This document shows positions 44,197-52,349 of a stretch of DNA of 64,000 bases, piece after piece (within the stretch, counting starts at the first letter, position 1; every line of letters starts with the position of its first letter). The stretch covers positions 2,170,001-2,234,000 of the forward strand of contig NZ_CP051240.1 in assembly GCF_017794965.1 (NCBI RefSeq), given 5' to 3'. The notes beneath the pieces were generated by a model. The model ran no database searches. It was not told where the DNA came from and was given only the letters and a program-made list of their open reading frames with translations. A program made the position numbers and the translations under genes. This stretch comes from Alcanivorax sp. (lineage in GTDB: Bacteria; Pseudomonadota; Gammaproteobacteria; Pseudomonadales; Alcanivoracaceae).

Positions 44197-45195
44197 TCAA
44201 GAAAGCCTACGCTTTATTGCATTTGCTATTCTTTGTCGAAAATACTGTGCCGTTGCCAAGAGCACCTGCAATGGACCAATCAAATCCAGGACGGTGTAGA
44301 GCGATATCTTGAGTTGCTCACTAACATTTACCTCACCGTCATCTACTTGGCTTGCTATAAACAGCCTAGAATCAATCGTCATCCGCGCTTTTTCATAACG
44401 ACTCTTTTTCGACCACACCCCACCTTCATGATGACGATAAATCGAATATATAGTGTCTCCAAGATAGACAGCTCCACCAAACTGGGAAAGAAACGCAGTT
44501 AAGCAAATGTCATTCGCAATAGGGGCATTTGGCAAATCCATCCATGGAAACCCGTAATTTCGAAACATGCGTGTTAGCGTTGGCACAAACGGAGCACACG
44601 ACAACTCTTCCTTGGATAGCTCCATTTTGCTACATGGGTCCATTTTTCTAATAAACTCCCTCCTTTCATTCACTCTAAGCGCATTGTGGAAACACAAAAC
44701 AGCTTCAGGATTATTTGAGAGGGCTTCAGCCTGAATTTGTAATTTATTTGGTGATAACCAATAATCATCCCCCTCACACAAAGCCACAAATTTTCCCCTT
44801 GCCTCGGGGAGAGTAAATGCCAACGGGCGCCTTCCCATTGAGTACTGATTATGCTTCTGAAAAATTGTCTTGATCACATCGGGAAATCGTTCTTGATAAC
44901 CCTGAATAATTTCCTGAGTCCTGTCATTTGAAGCATCATCATGAACAATAATTTCAAATGGAAAACTGGTTTTTTGGGCCAAAAAACCATCTAAAGCATT
45001 CTCAATATACCGCTCATGATTATAAGAATGGCATATTACAGACACTAAGGGCGACTCAAAACTCCCAACCCATTTAGCAACAACCTCTTCTTGAGAAGAA
45101 ACTTTTCCTGATTCTGGTACTACATCGCCCACACTTAACCCGTCAATAAAACCAGTTAAATCCTTATGCAGTGAAGACATGCTAGTTGCAACCAT
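44197..45195 (-). CDS. Family 2 glycosyltransferase
   Basis: A 332-residue GT-A enzyme. An N-terminal extension of about 45 residues precedes PLVSVICHSYNHERYIENAL, PFEIIVHDDASNDRTQEII and the DxD-type CEGDDYWLSPNKLQ near residue 140. The pattern fits enzymes of the SpsA/WcaA-like group. The ATG at 45195 has AAGGA just upstream, although a second ATG 15 bases in is possible. It ends shortly before the other GT2 gene. Donor unknown. Confidence 0.87.
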   Translation of the reverse strand: MVATSMSSLHKDLTGFIDGLSVGDVVPESGKVSSQEEVVAKWVGSFESPLVSVICHSYNHERYIENALDGFLAQKTSFPFEIIVHDDASNDRTQEIIQGYQERFPDVIKTIFQKHNQYSMGRRPLAFTLPEARGKFVALCEGDDYWLSPNKLQIQAEALSNNPEAVLCFHNALRVNERREFIRKMDPCSKMELSKEELSCAPFVPTLTRMFRNYGFPWMDLPNAPIANDICLTAFLSQFGGAVYLGDTIYSIYRHHEGGVWSKKSRYEKARMTIDSRLFIASQVDDGEVNVSEQLKISLYTVLDLIGPLQVLLATAQYFRQRIANAIKRRLS

Positions 45196-45201
45196 TTCCT
45201 T

Positions 45202-46653
45202 TCACCTGCCATCCCATCTAAAATTCCCACTTACTTTGTTACAAACCATAACCCCCCCTTCAACCCTGAACAAAACACTGACAACAACGTATATAGCCCC
45301 CCCCATGAGCAAAGCTACGATTAGCATTGGCACGTCAGGCATAAGACCCGTATTCGCTAAATACCAAGCCCCGCCACCGGCCAAAACAGAAGATGCTAGT
45401 GGCTTTACTGCGTCCCTAAACTGATTTAGAGGAGAATACCCAACCAAACGAGAAGAGTAATAAGTATTCGGTATAAGTGCCAAACAGGAGCCCAGCACTT
45501 GACTACAGACAATACCAAAAACACCATAAGGAACAGCTGCTACTAACATTGAAATATTTACAGATTTCTTGACCAGTCCAACTTTGAATATCAAGTCAGA
45601 ACGACCTTTCACATTCAAAAGATTCATATTTAACGCATGCAAAGGGTACAGAGCACCGACAATACATAGTAATTGAAGGTACGGAACAGCCCCACCCCAT
45701 CGATCATCAAAAAACACAGCAAATAGAACAGGAGAGACACCAGCCATCAGCCCCATTACGGGGGCAATGACAAACATCATCAACTGCATGATCTTTCGAT
45801 ACTTTAGCAGCAGGGCGGCATTATCATCTTGCAATGTGGAAAGTGCAGGATATGTTGCCTGCTGGACCGCACCCGTTAGCTGCTGAGAAAGAAGATTGCT
45901 GATTTTTTTAGCAATGAAATAGAGGCCGGTAATCTCTGCGCTAAAAAAGCGCCCAATCACAAGAACAAATGAGTTTTGATAAATGACGTCAAGCAATCCC
46001 TCTGCCAACAAGTTCTTTCCAAATCTGAACAGGCGCCAAAATGATTCGCCGCTGACCTGCAAGGAAGGCCGCCAAGCGCTTGCAAACCAAAGCACAATTG
46101 CACTTATCAGTGCTGAACCAAGCATCTGAACGACCAGACTCCAAACACCCCAGCCTATCCAGGCAGCCACCAGAGCCAGGCAACCCGAAACAATCACGCC
46201 AAGCGTATTGGCCTTCATCTGGTGCTTGAAGTTCATGTTGCGGCTTAAAATGGCAACTTGAACAATTTTGGTTGCATTGATAAACACAACCAGCCCCATC
46301 ACCCGCACTAGAGGCGTCAATTCAGATTGCGAATAAAACACCGATATATATGGAGCACCAAAGTAGATAAGCAAATACGCCAGCAAGCTCAGTACAAGAT
46401 TCATGTAAAACACCGTACTGAGATCCACATCCGAAACATTCTTGCTTCGAATCAGCGCCGCACCGAGGCCTGAGCTGACGAAAGCATTGGCCAGCTCAAA
46501 CACAACAGTGACCATCGCCACAAGACCAAAAGCCTCCGGCGCAAGAATCCGCGCCAAAAAAAGCATGAACAGTGTACTTGCGCCACGACTCACCAACAGG
46601 CCTGTCAGATTCCACAACACTCCAACGCCGATTTTTCGATTCATCGCTTTCAT
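45202..46653 (-). CDS. Wzx-type oligosaccharide flippase (second copy)
   Basis: A 483-residue membrane protein with about 12-14 helices and the polysaccharide-biosynthesis flippase pattern: WNLTGLLVSRGASTLFMLF, LARILAPEAFGLVAMVTV, FGKNLLAEGLLDV, and SAEITGLYFIAKKISNLL. It belongs to the Wzx/LPS-flippase group that moves undecaprenyl-linked units outward. The ATG at 46653 directly follows the TGA of the sulfotransferase gene. It is unlike the flippase at 33276-34628 in sequence, so each probably serves a different unit, or one is a relic. Confidence 0.88.
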   Translation of the reverse strand: MKAMNRKIGVGVLWNLTGLLVSRGASTLFMLFLARILAPEAFGLVAMVTVVFELANAFVSSGLGAALIRSKNVSDVDLSTVFYMNLVLSLLAYLLIYFGAPYISVFYSQSELTPLVRVMGLVVFINATKIVQVAILSRNMNFKHQMKANTLGVIVSGCLALVAAWIGWGVWSLVVQMLGSALISAIVLWFASAWRPSLQVSGESFWRLFRFGKNLLAEGLLDVIYQNSFVLVIGRFFSAEITGLYFIAKKISNLLSQQLTGAVQQATYPALSTLQDDNAALLLKYRKIMQLMMFVIAPVMGLMAGVSPVLFAVFFDDRWGGAVPYLQLLCIVGALYPLHALNMNLLNVKGRSDLIFKVGLVKKSVNISMLVAAVPYGVFGIVCSQVLGSCLALIPNTYYSSRLVGYSPLNQFRDAVKPLASSVLAGGGAWYLANTGLMPDVPMLIVALLMGGAIYVVVSVLFRVEGGVMVCNKVSGNFRWDGR

Positions 46654-47280
46654 TCAGTGAAAACCAGCATCATATTTATTTTCCCAGGAAAAATCATTAC
46701 ACGAAGAGTCTACACCCAGAAAATCAACGAATTTCCGATAGGCGCCTTTTTCTGCCACGTTAATCACCAGCAAGTCATTCGGGCGGTCTTTAAAATATTC
46801 CATGACTTCCTGATTATATCTCTCATAGTGTGCAATCATAATCTCTTTGTTATAAGGGTCATCATCTTGGGTTCCATGTACGCGGACCACGTTGTACATG
46901 AATCCGGACCAAACATAAGACGCGTTCTTCAGATCCTCAACGGTAGGAACGCGCCCCTCTTTCCCGAACATTTTTGCGTGGAAGCGAGTAATTGAGCGAT
47001 ACCACTGTTCGGGGCTATCTCGCACGGTCAGGATGAATTTACTTCCAGGATAAGCTTTGTCCAGATGTTTATAGGTTTCCGGATAGCTGAATGGAACATC
47101 CTGAAAAACCTGTGCTGTTTTGCAGTAGTCAATGATGGGCTGGAATTTCCCTTCAAAGTAATACTTGCCAGCGAGGATTTCGGCCTTTCTCTGGTTACCT
47201 ACCGGGTAGCCCAAATCCTCAAAAACACGTTTCAAGGAAGTCGTACCAGTCTTGTTGCGGCCTATACAGAAAAACTTTAC
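46654..47280 (-). CDS. Sulfotransferase family protein with no canonical start codon
   Basis: Reading upstream of the TTG at 47235 continues the frame into FFCIGRNKTGTTSLKRVFED, a clear PAPS-binding 5'-loop, so the real N-terminus lies near 47280 (VKFFCIG). The 3'-phosphate motif is FILTVRDSPEQWYRSI. The in-frame stop is at 47344-47346, and no ATG, GTG or TTG occurs between it and the TTG inside the loop. Either a rare start is used or the start was lost by mutation. AGGGAAGG lies just before 47280. Apart from this the frame is intact, with SGFMYNVVRVHGTQDD and a C-terminal domain typical of bacterial sulfotransferase-like proteins. The stop abuts the flippase start. Confidence 0.75.
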   Translation of the reverse strand, partial: VKFFCIGRNKTGTTSLKRVFEDLGYPVGNQRKAEILAGKYYFEGKFQPIIDYCKTAQVFQDVPFSYPETYKHLDKAYPGSKFILTVRDSPEQWYRSITRFHAKMFGKEGRVPTVEDLKNASYVWSGFMYNVVRVHGTQDDDPYNKEIMIAHYERYNQEVMEYFKDRPNDLLVINVAEKGAYRKFVDFLGVDSSCNDFSWENKYDAGFH

Positions 47281-47362
47281 CTTCCCTGCAGCGTTTCGCT
47301 GATTACTAAACTCAGTTACTATCCGTGTAACTCGATTTTTATTTTACTTAACACGATCACGC

Positions 47363-48382
47363 TTATCCTTTGCTCTTGGCAAGTGCTTCAAACGCCCGTT
47401 CCGCATCACCCTGGGAATACTCCTTCATCCGCCACCGGTTAGTACTCGAGAAACTCGCCTCACCGGAATATGCATCCACCTTCTCAGCACTCAAGCCTTC
47501 GTGTTCAATCAGGCGGCGCGTAATCTCTTCGTAGTAATGTCGTGGGCGTTGACAGAAATCTTCATACTGCACCACTAACTTCTTATGCCCTGGCAACGAC
47601 TTGATGCCCTGCTCCACACTATGATTGATGGCTGCAATTTGCCCTGCCACAGATTCCAGCGGATCCAGGCCTTTTAAATGTGGGTATTCTTTGATCTTGA
47701 AGGAGTACCAGGTATTGATGTCTCCGTACTGTCGTTTTCTTGCTTCCAATGCAGACTGGATATTGAATATCGGATCACGCCGAACCCAAATAAACAGGGA
47801 CTTATCAAACTGTTCAGCCAGTTCTGCTATATTCTGGTTCATAATCATGGCTTTCATGGCGAATGGTTTTTCAAAGATGTTCGCCAATGCATTCAATTCA
47901 TCACGCAAACCTTTTAGATTGCCTTTTGCCTGTAACTCCCTTCCAGGCATGTAATCCAGCTCATCAAAAGGCAAGAAACGACGCCAGAAGTACCAAAATT
48001 CGTTTGGAGCAAGCGCCCCTTTGGTTTTACCGTTATCAGAGCCAAATTCAATATCTGAGTTGAAATCCAGAATTTCATTACGGAAGTTATAGCGTGGATC
48101 CGTCAGTAGTTGCTGTATTTTTGCGCCCACCAAAGGGGCACCAAAGAAACGAGATAGCATATTCGTCGGATAAGCTACAAGGCCCGTCTGAGCTAACCAC
48201 TGAATGAATAGCGTACTACCAGAGCGATGCGGCCCCATCAGAAAAATTTTTGAGAAACGCTCATCCGAGTCATTTAGATATCGCTTATTAGCGCTTTCTA
48301 AATTACCATTCAATTCATATAGTAATTCTTCGAGCGCAGAAACTCTTGCGTATTTCTCCGTCCGATTCTCAGGTGCAGCCAT
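47363..48382 (-). CDS. Sulfotransferase with an N-terminal LNGNL/RYLND module
   Basis: A 339-residue protein. Residues 10-45 (VSALEELLYELNGNLESAN, then KRYLND) form a module also found in the 97-residue neighbour at 49356-49649. The catalytic part starts at KIFLMGPHRSGSTLFIQWL, a Sulfotransfer_3-type phosphosulfate loop, and LFIWVRRDPIFNIQSALEA is the 3'-phosphate motif near residue 205. Such enzymes use PAPS on sugars or peptides. No signal peptide is seen, so it is cytoplasmic. The shared module suggests that the two proteins meet a common partner. Confidence 0.87.
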   Translation of the reverse strand: MAAPENRTEKYARVSALEELLYELNGNLESANKRYLNDSDERFSKIFLMGPHRSGSTLFIQWLAQTGLVAYPTNMLSRFFGAPLVGAKIQQLLTDPRYNFRNEILDFNSDIEFGSDNGKTKGALAPNEFWYFWRRFLPFDELDYMPGRELQAKGNLKGLRDELNALANIFEKPFAMKAMIMNQNIAELAEQFDKSLFIWVRRDPIFNIQSALEARKRQYGDINTWYSFKIKEYPHLKGLDPLESVAGQIAAINHSVEQGIKSLPGHKKLVVQYEDFCQRPRHYYEEITRRLIEHEGLSAEKVDAYSGEASFSSTNRWRMKEYSQGDAERAFEALAKSKG

Positions 48383-48394
48383 AGTTAAAACCTT

Positions 48395-49381
48395 TCACTT
48401 TATTTCGAGAAGAGAGATGAGTTTTTCCATATCAGTTTCGTTGTAGCGCTGATCACAGGGCAGGAACAAGCCTCTATTTATAAGGGCCCATTCAAAACCA
48501 CCTTCCTCAACGCGGCATAACGCTTCAGTCCAGTAGCAGGGCAAAAAGACCCGTTTTCTTATAAGCTCTTCTCTAGTCGATGTTTCTACCTTCGGGAGGA
48601 ACGGGTAGCATAGAGGGACGGAGTCCTCATTAATCGTGAAATTTAGTTGATTATACTCACGCAAATACTTGTTCAGGTGGCGAGCGTTACCAAGTCGGAT
48701 AATTTTGGCCCTCTCGTAATCGATTGAGCGAAGCAGTCGTTCCGTTAATCGAGACATCCTCTTAATTTGCAACTTCGAAATTGCTTTCTCTGCCTCAAGG
48801 TATTGCTGATAAGCGGCTTCAGGGCTATTCGAAAGTCGGCTTATCAAGTGAGACATCCGCGTTTCTGAAGAGGCATCCCTTTGCTCAGGGAGCTGAATAT
48901 TGCCTCCGTTTATGTAGAGCAACCCGCCATCAGGAACCCCAAAATATTTTCTAGGGGAGTAAATGGTAGCCAGGCTCTCAAATGGCTTATTAAAAAATGC
49001 CTGAGAATTGTCTATAACGACGTTGGCCGCACCATATCTCTCAATTACTTTATGTGCTTGACGAGAGCATAGACCAAAATAGTTTACGTACAAGAGCAAC
49101 GAATGAGGATCAAGCCCGATCTCAGTCGTTATTTCAAATTCATCATTTATATCATAGAAGGTTATCTCAGTGCCCTGGCTACTCAAAAAGTCAATCATCG
49201 TATTGCAGATATAGCGGGGCAGCCAGACTTTCCCTATATTCAGCTGAGTAACAAAATGAGCAAACGCCGCCCTTGCTGAATTGAATTTATAGGCCTTATC
49301 CAGCCATTCAGCAGGATGTTCTGCTAACTCTAATCCCAAATAGCCACCGAAGGCTTCAGTCGACAACAGCACGAATGTCAC
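48395..49381 (-). CDS. DegT-like PLP aminotransferase-fold protein
   Basis: A 328-residue fold-type I protein. The start FGGYLGLELAEHPAEWLDKA, then KFNSARAAFAHFV and VWLPRYICNTMID, is typical of a divergent DegT/DnrJ subgroup found in glycan clusters. VVIDNSQAFFNKPFE matches the Asp-containing cofactor motif, and IYSPRKYFGVPDGGLLYI carries the likely PLP Lys. It probably acts on an activated sugar or small metabolite; substrate unknown. The GTG at 49381 overlaps the 97-residue gene by 26 bp; a GTG nine bases in is an alternative start. Confidence 0.78.
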   Translation of the reverse strand: MTFVLLSTEAFGGYLGLELAEHPAEWLDKAYKFNSARAAFAHFVTQLNIGKVWLPRYICNTMIDFLSSQGTEITFYDINDEFEITTEIGLDPHSLLLYVNYFGLCSRQAHKVIERYGAANVVIDNSQAFFNKPFESLATIYSPRKYFGVPDGGLLYINGGNIQLPEQRDASSETRMSHLISRLSNSPEAAYQQYLEAEKAISKLQIKRMSRLTERLLRSIDYERAKIIRLGNARHLNKYLREYNQLNFTINEDSVPLCYPFLPKVETSTREELIRKRVFLPCYWTEALCRVEEGGFEWALINRGLFLPCDQRYNETDMEKLISLLEIK

Positions 49382-49649
49382 GCTCCATATTGTCCAGCAT
49401 TTCTTCTTGGCTTGAATACTTGAGAATCAAAGTACCAAGAGTGTCATATGAAACGCTGAATGCATTCACCTTATCACCAAATTTCACATGGATATCTTTC
49501 TCGACTGTATATTGGTTTGGAGACTTTTCGTGACAATCATTCAAATATCGATCATTCTCGCCTGCAAGGTTTCCATTTAACTTTGTTTGTAATTTTTCGA
49601 GATCTGAAAATCGAGAGAACTCTTTGGCCCGCTTTTCATGTTCATTCAT
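49356..49649 (-). CDS. Small protein with an LNGNL/RYLND module
   Basis: A 97-residue protein not assigned to a family. Residues 10-37 (FSRFSDLEKLQTKLNGNL, then DRYLND) match the N-terminus of the sulfotransferase at 47363-48382. The C-terminal part (NAFSVSYDTLGTLILKYSS, then EEMLDNMERDI) faintly recalls the C-terminal domain of ATP-grasp carboxylases, but this is only a look-alike. It overlaps the DegT-like gene, so the pair is probably translated together. It may be an adaptor or carrier for the sulfation and aminotransfer steps. The ATG at 49649 is used. Confidence 0.6.
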   Translation of the reverse strand: MNEHEKRAKEFSRFSDLEKLQTKLNGNLAGENDRYLNDCHEKSPNQYTVEKDIHVKFGDKVNAFSVSYDTLGTLILKYSSQEEMLDNMERDIRAVVD

Positions 49650-49692
49650 AATGTAAGTTTAATTTTCATCAAGAATTATTGCAGATGGCAGA

Positions 49693-50382
49693 CTAATCCA
49701 ACTCAAATCGACCGAGCAGTGACTTGACTTCTACCGGGCAACAATTCATCAAAACATCTATTATCGATAGGTTTGGAATGAATTTTTCACCCGATTGACA
49801 ATACTCAAGCGCTAATGTGTTAACGAATTTAAGATCGATTCCAGCCTTAGCGAAGTCCTGTTTCTTGTATAGCTCTCGACCACCTGGTGCATTGATATAT
49901 TGATCGGCTCCGACAATATTACACAGCTCAATCAAGCGATCACGAGCATTAAAAGATCTGTCATAATTAATTTCACTCGTTTTCTTTAATGCTTTTTCAA
50001 TATCCAAATACGAAAAAATCATCTCATAACTTTTCTTGCATACTGCCGCGATTGAGCGATCTTCGTTCTCGATAGTCTCACGAACGATCGGGAAAACGGA
50101 CTCAAAATACGGTTTCTTTGAATAACTCTGTTCAATGGTTTTTAAAAACTTTGAAACATCCGATGAGAAGGCTAATTCCGATATCAATTTGTTCGATGAT
50201 GCGCCAAGCACCGGCACAGTAAACCTTGATGCTCCATTCTGTGATAGGACCCTGTTTCGGTTAATGTAACCCTGCTTGATAAAAGAAACATCATCGTAGA
50301 TCAGAAAAAGATCAGCTGCATAAATAAGCTGAAAGTAACCGATGTAAGGAAATAGATACGGCTGCATAACTGCCAACTTCAT
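49693..50382 (-). CDS. WbqC-family protein
   Basis: A 229-residue cytosolic protein starting MKLAVMQPYLFPYIGYFQLI, then FLIYDDVSFIKQGYINRNRV, the hallmark of the WbqC family (about 230 residues), and ending with a conserved tail. The family lies in O-antigen and capsule clusters and is thought to aid N-acyl transfer on aminosugars, but its reaction is not established. The ATG at 50382 overlaps the stop of the frameshifted aminotransferase (ATGA), which supports that start over a longer reading. Confidence 0.88.
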   Translation of the reverse strand: MKLAVMQPYLFPYIGYFQLIYAADLFLIYDDVSFIKQGYINRNRVLSQNGASRFTVPVLGASSNKLISELAFSSDVSKFLKTIEQSYSKKPYFESVFPIVRETIENEDRSIAAVCKKSYEMIFSYLDIEKALKKTSEINYDRSFNARDRLIELCNIVGADQYINAPGGRELYKKQDFAKAGIDLKFVNTLALEYCQSGEKFIPNLSIIDVLMNCCPVEVKSLLGRFELD

Positions 50383-51478
50383 GCTTTCAGCTCCGCCTTT
50401 ATCAAATTGACTATTTTCCTCTGACCCGCCTGGAATAATTGCTCGAAAATCGGCAAACACAAAATCCGACTAGCAATATCCTTAGAAATTGCCTGCTCTT
50501 CCGCCCCCCCCAGAAACGTCACACTTTCCAGCGACGGATAAAAATACCGCCGGGCTAACACTCCATTTTTTTGAGGGTAGAAGCTACACGTATCGCTTGC
50601 TTTTCGGTTTCGAACACCACGGGAAAATAGGCATAATTGTAGCCGAGCGCTTCGTTCTTGGCCTGTAGTCGTAGGCTATTTGGCAGTGCTTTTAGGTAAC
50701 GATGCCAAACTTTCTCTCTGGCTTTGAGGTTGCCTGCCATTTCATCCAAAACGCACAACCCCATTGCCGCCTGCATTTCATTCATTTTGGCATTAATGCC
50801 AAGCTCTTCAATGCTCTCTGGCCTTGTGATTCCGAAGTTGATCATTTTCTTCGCCCGCTCCAGGTCTTCCCTGCGCTTGAAGATAATGGCTCCGCCCTCT
50901 CCGGTGTGAAACAGTTTGGTGGCGTGAAAGCTGAGGGTTGCGGCATCACCGTATTTAAGCAGGCTTTTGCCTTTATATTTAACGGCAAACGCATGGGAGG
51001 CATCGTAGATGACCTTAAGCCCATGGCGGCTGGCTATTTCATCAATGGCTTCTACGTCGCAGGCATTGCCAAAAACATGTACGGGCACAATCGCTCTGGT
51101 ATTCGACGTTATCGCTTGCTCAATATTTTCCGGGCTTATGCACCAGGTGTTCGGATCGATGTCCGCAAAGACCGGTTGGACTCCATCCCATTTCAGGGAG
51201 CTGGCGGTAGCGATGAAGGTGAATGGTGTTGTGATGGCCTCTGGCTGCTCGCCATGCTCGTTACCACTTACCCCTAAGGCTCTGTATGCAATCTGAAGTG
51301 CCAGGGTACCGTTAGCCACCAGAAGCAGGTTCTCCACACCCAGATATTCTTCCAGGCGGTCAGTAAGCTTTTGCACCAGAGGACCGTTGTTCGTCAGCCA
51401 GGCGCGTTCATAAATACCGTCAAGATACTTGTCCAGTTTTTCCCGACTTGGCAGGTATGGCTTTACGACGGGTATCAC
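50379..51478 (-). CDS. dTDP-sugar aminotransferase (VioA/FdtB type), frameshifted at an A7 run
   Basis: The first frame (51478 to 50555) encodes 307 residues of a DegT-family enzyme: LTNNGPLVQKL, TTPFTFIATASSLKWDG, IYDASHAFAVKYKG, and SFHATKLFHTGEGGA with the PLP Lys. It stops after STLKKMEC. A -1 shift at the seven-A run (50566-50572) reads KKNGVLARRYFYPSLE, the family's usual next motif, and runs to a stop at 50379 that overlaps the WbqC start. So the gene is whole apart from one base. Transcriptional slippage, programmed frameshifting, phase variation or a sequencing error would all explain it. The product would aminate dTDP-4-keto-6-deoxyglucose. The start overlaps rfbA by 4 bp. Confidence 0.82.
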
Positions 51479-52347
51479 TGTGGCCCCCTGATGATATCGA
51501 GCAAGTACTGGCCGTAGCCGTTCTTCGAGAGGGCCTTGCCTGTCTCCTCCACTTGATCAGTACTTAGCCAGCCATTACGCCACGCGATTTCTTCCAGGCA
51601 GGCAATCTTGTAGCCCTGACGTCTTTCGATGGTTTCTACGAACTGGGCCGCTTCCAGCAGGCTTTCGTGGGTGCCGGTATCCAGCCATGCGAATCCCCTG
51701 CCCAGTTGCTCAACCGTTAGATCGCCGCGCTCCAGGTAGGCCTGGTTTATACTGGTAATTTCCAGTTCCCCTCGATCGGAGGGCTTCACGGACTTGGCGA
51801 TTTCAATGACATCGTTGTCATAGAAGTACAACCCCGTTACAGCGTAATTGGATTTAGGGCTTGCCGGTTTTTCCTCGATGGAGATAGCGCGTTTGTTTTC
51901 ATCAAAGGCAACGACTCCGAACCGCTCAGGGTCTTTCACCTGATAACCAAACACGGTTGCGCCTGATGTTCTGGCTTCTGCGGCTTTCAGCTTGGGACTG
52001 AAATTCTGACCATAGAAGATATTGTCTCCGAGTACCAGGCAAACGCTGTCATCACCGATGAAGTCTTCACCAAGAATAAAAGCCTGTGCCAGGCCATCGG
52101 GGCTTGGTTGTACGATGTAACTCAGTTGCACTCCGAACTGGCTGCCGTCACCCAGCAAGCGCTGATAACTGGCCTGCTCTTCTGGCGTAGTGATGATCAA
52201 GACGTCTCGTATCCCTGCCAGCATCAGCACGGACAACGGGTAGTAAATCATTGGCTTGTCGTAAATTGGCAGCAGCTGCTTGGAGACCCCCATGGTGATG
52301 GGGTAGAGCCGTGTACCGGAGCCTCCGGCCAGAATAATACCTTTCAT
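51475..52347 (-). CDS. rfbA: Glucose-1-phosphate thymidylyltransferase
   Basis: A 290-residue enzyme making dTDP-glucose from dTTP and glucose-1-P. KGIILAGGSGTRLYPITMG is the nucleotide-binding signature, SKQLLPIYDKPMIYYPLS follows, and GDNIFYGQNFSPKLKAAE and the metal-binding region FAWLDTGTHESLLEAAQFV complete the family pattern. A strong AAAGGAGAATAAAG leader lies inside the last codons of rfbB. The gene overlaps the aminotransferase gene at its end. No rfbC or rfbD is in the window, so the product goes to a dTDP-aminosugar rather than rhamnose, by inference. Confidence 0.96.
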   Translation of the reverse strand: MKGIILAGGSGTRLYPITMGVSKQLLPIYDKPMIYYPLSVLMLAGIRDVLIITTPEEQASYQRLLGDGSQFGVQLSYIVQPSPDGLAQAFILGEDFIGDDSVCLVLGDNIFYGQNFSPKLKAAEARTSGATVFGYQVKDPERFGVVAFDENKRAISIEEKPASPKSNYAVTGLYFYDNDVIEIAKSVKPSDRGELEITSINQAYLERGDLTVEQLGRGFAWLDTGTHESLLEAAQFVETIERRQGYKIACLEEIAWRNGWLSTDQVEETGKALSKNGYGQYLLDIIRGPQ

Positions 52348-52349
52348 CT

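Noticed and set aside
49356..49649. ATP-grasp or biotin-carboxylase C-terminal domain in the 97-residue protein
   Set aside because: The resemblance is limited to a few positions and no ATP-grasp core is present nearby.
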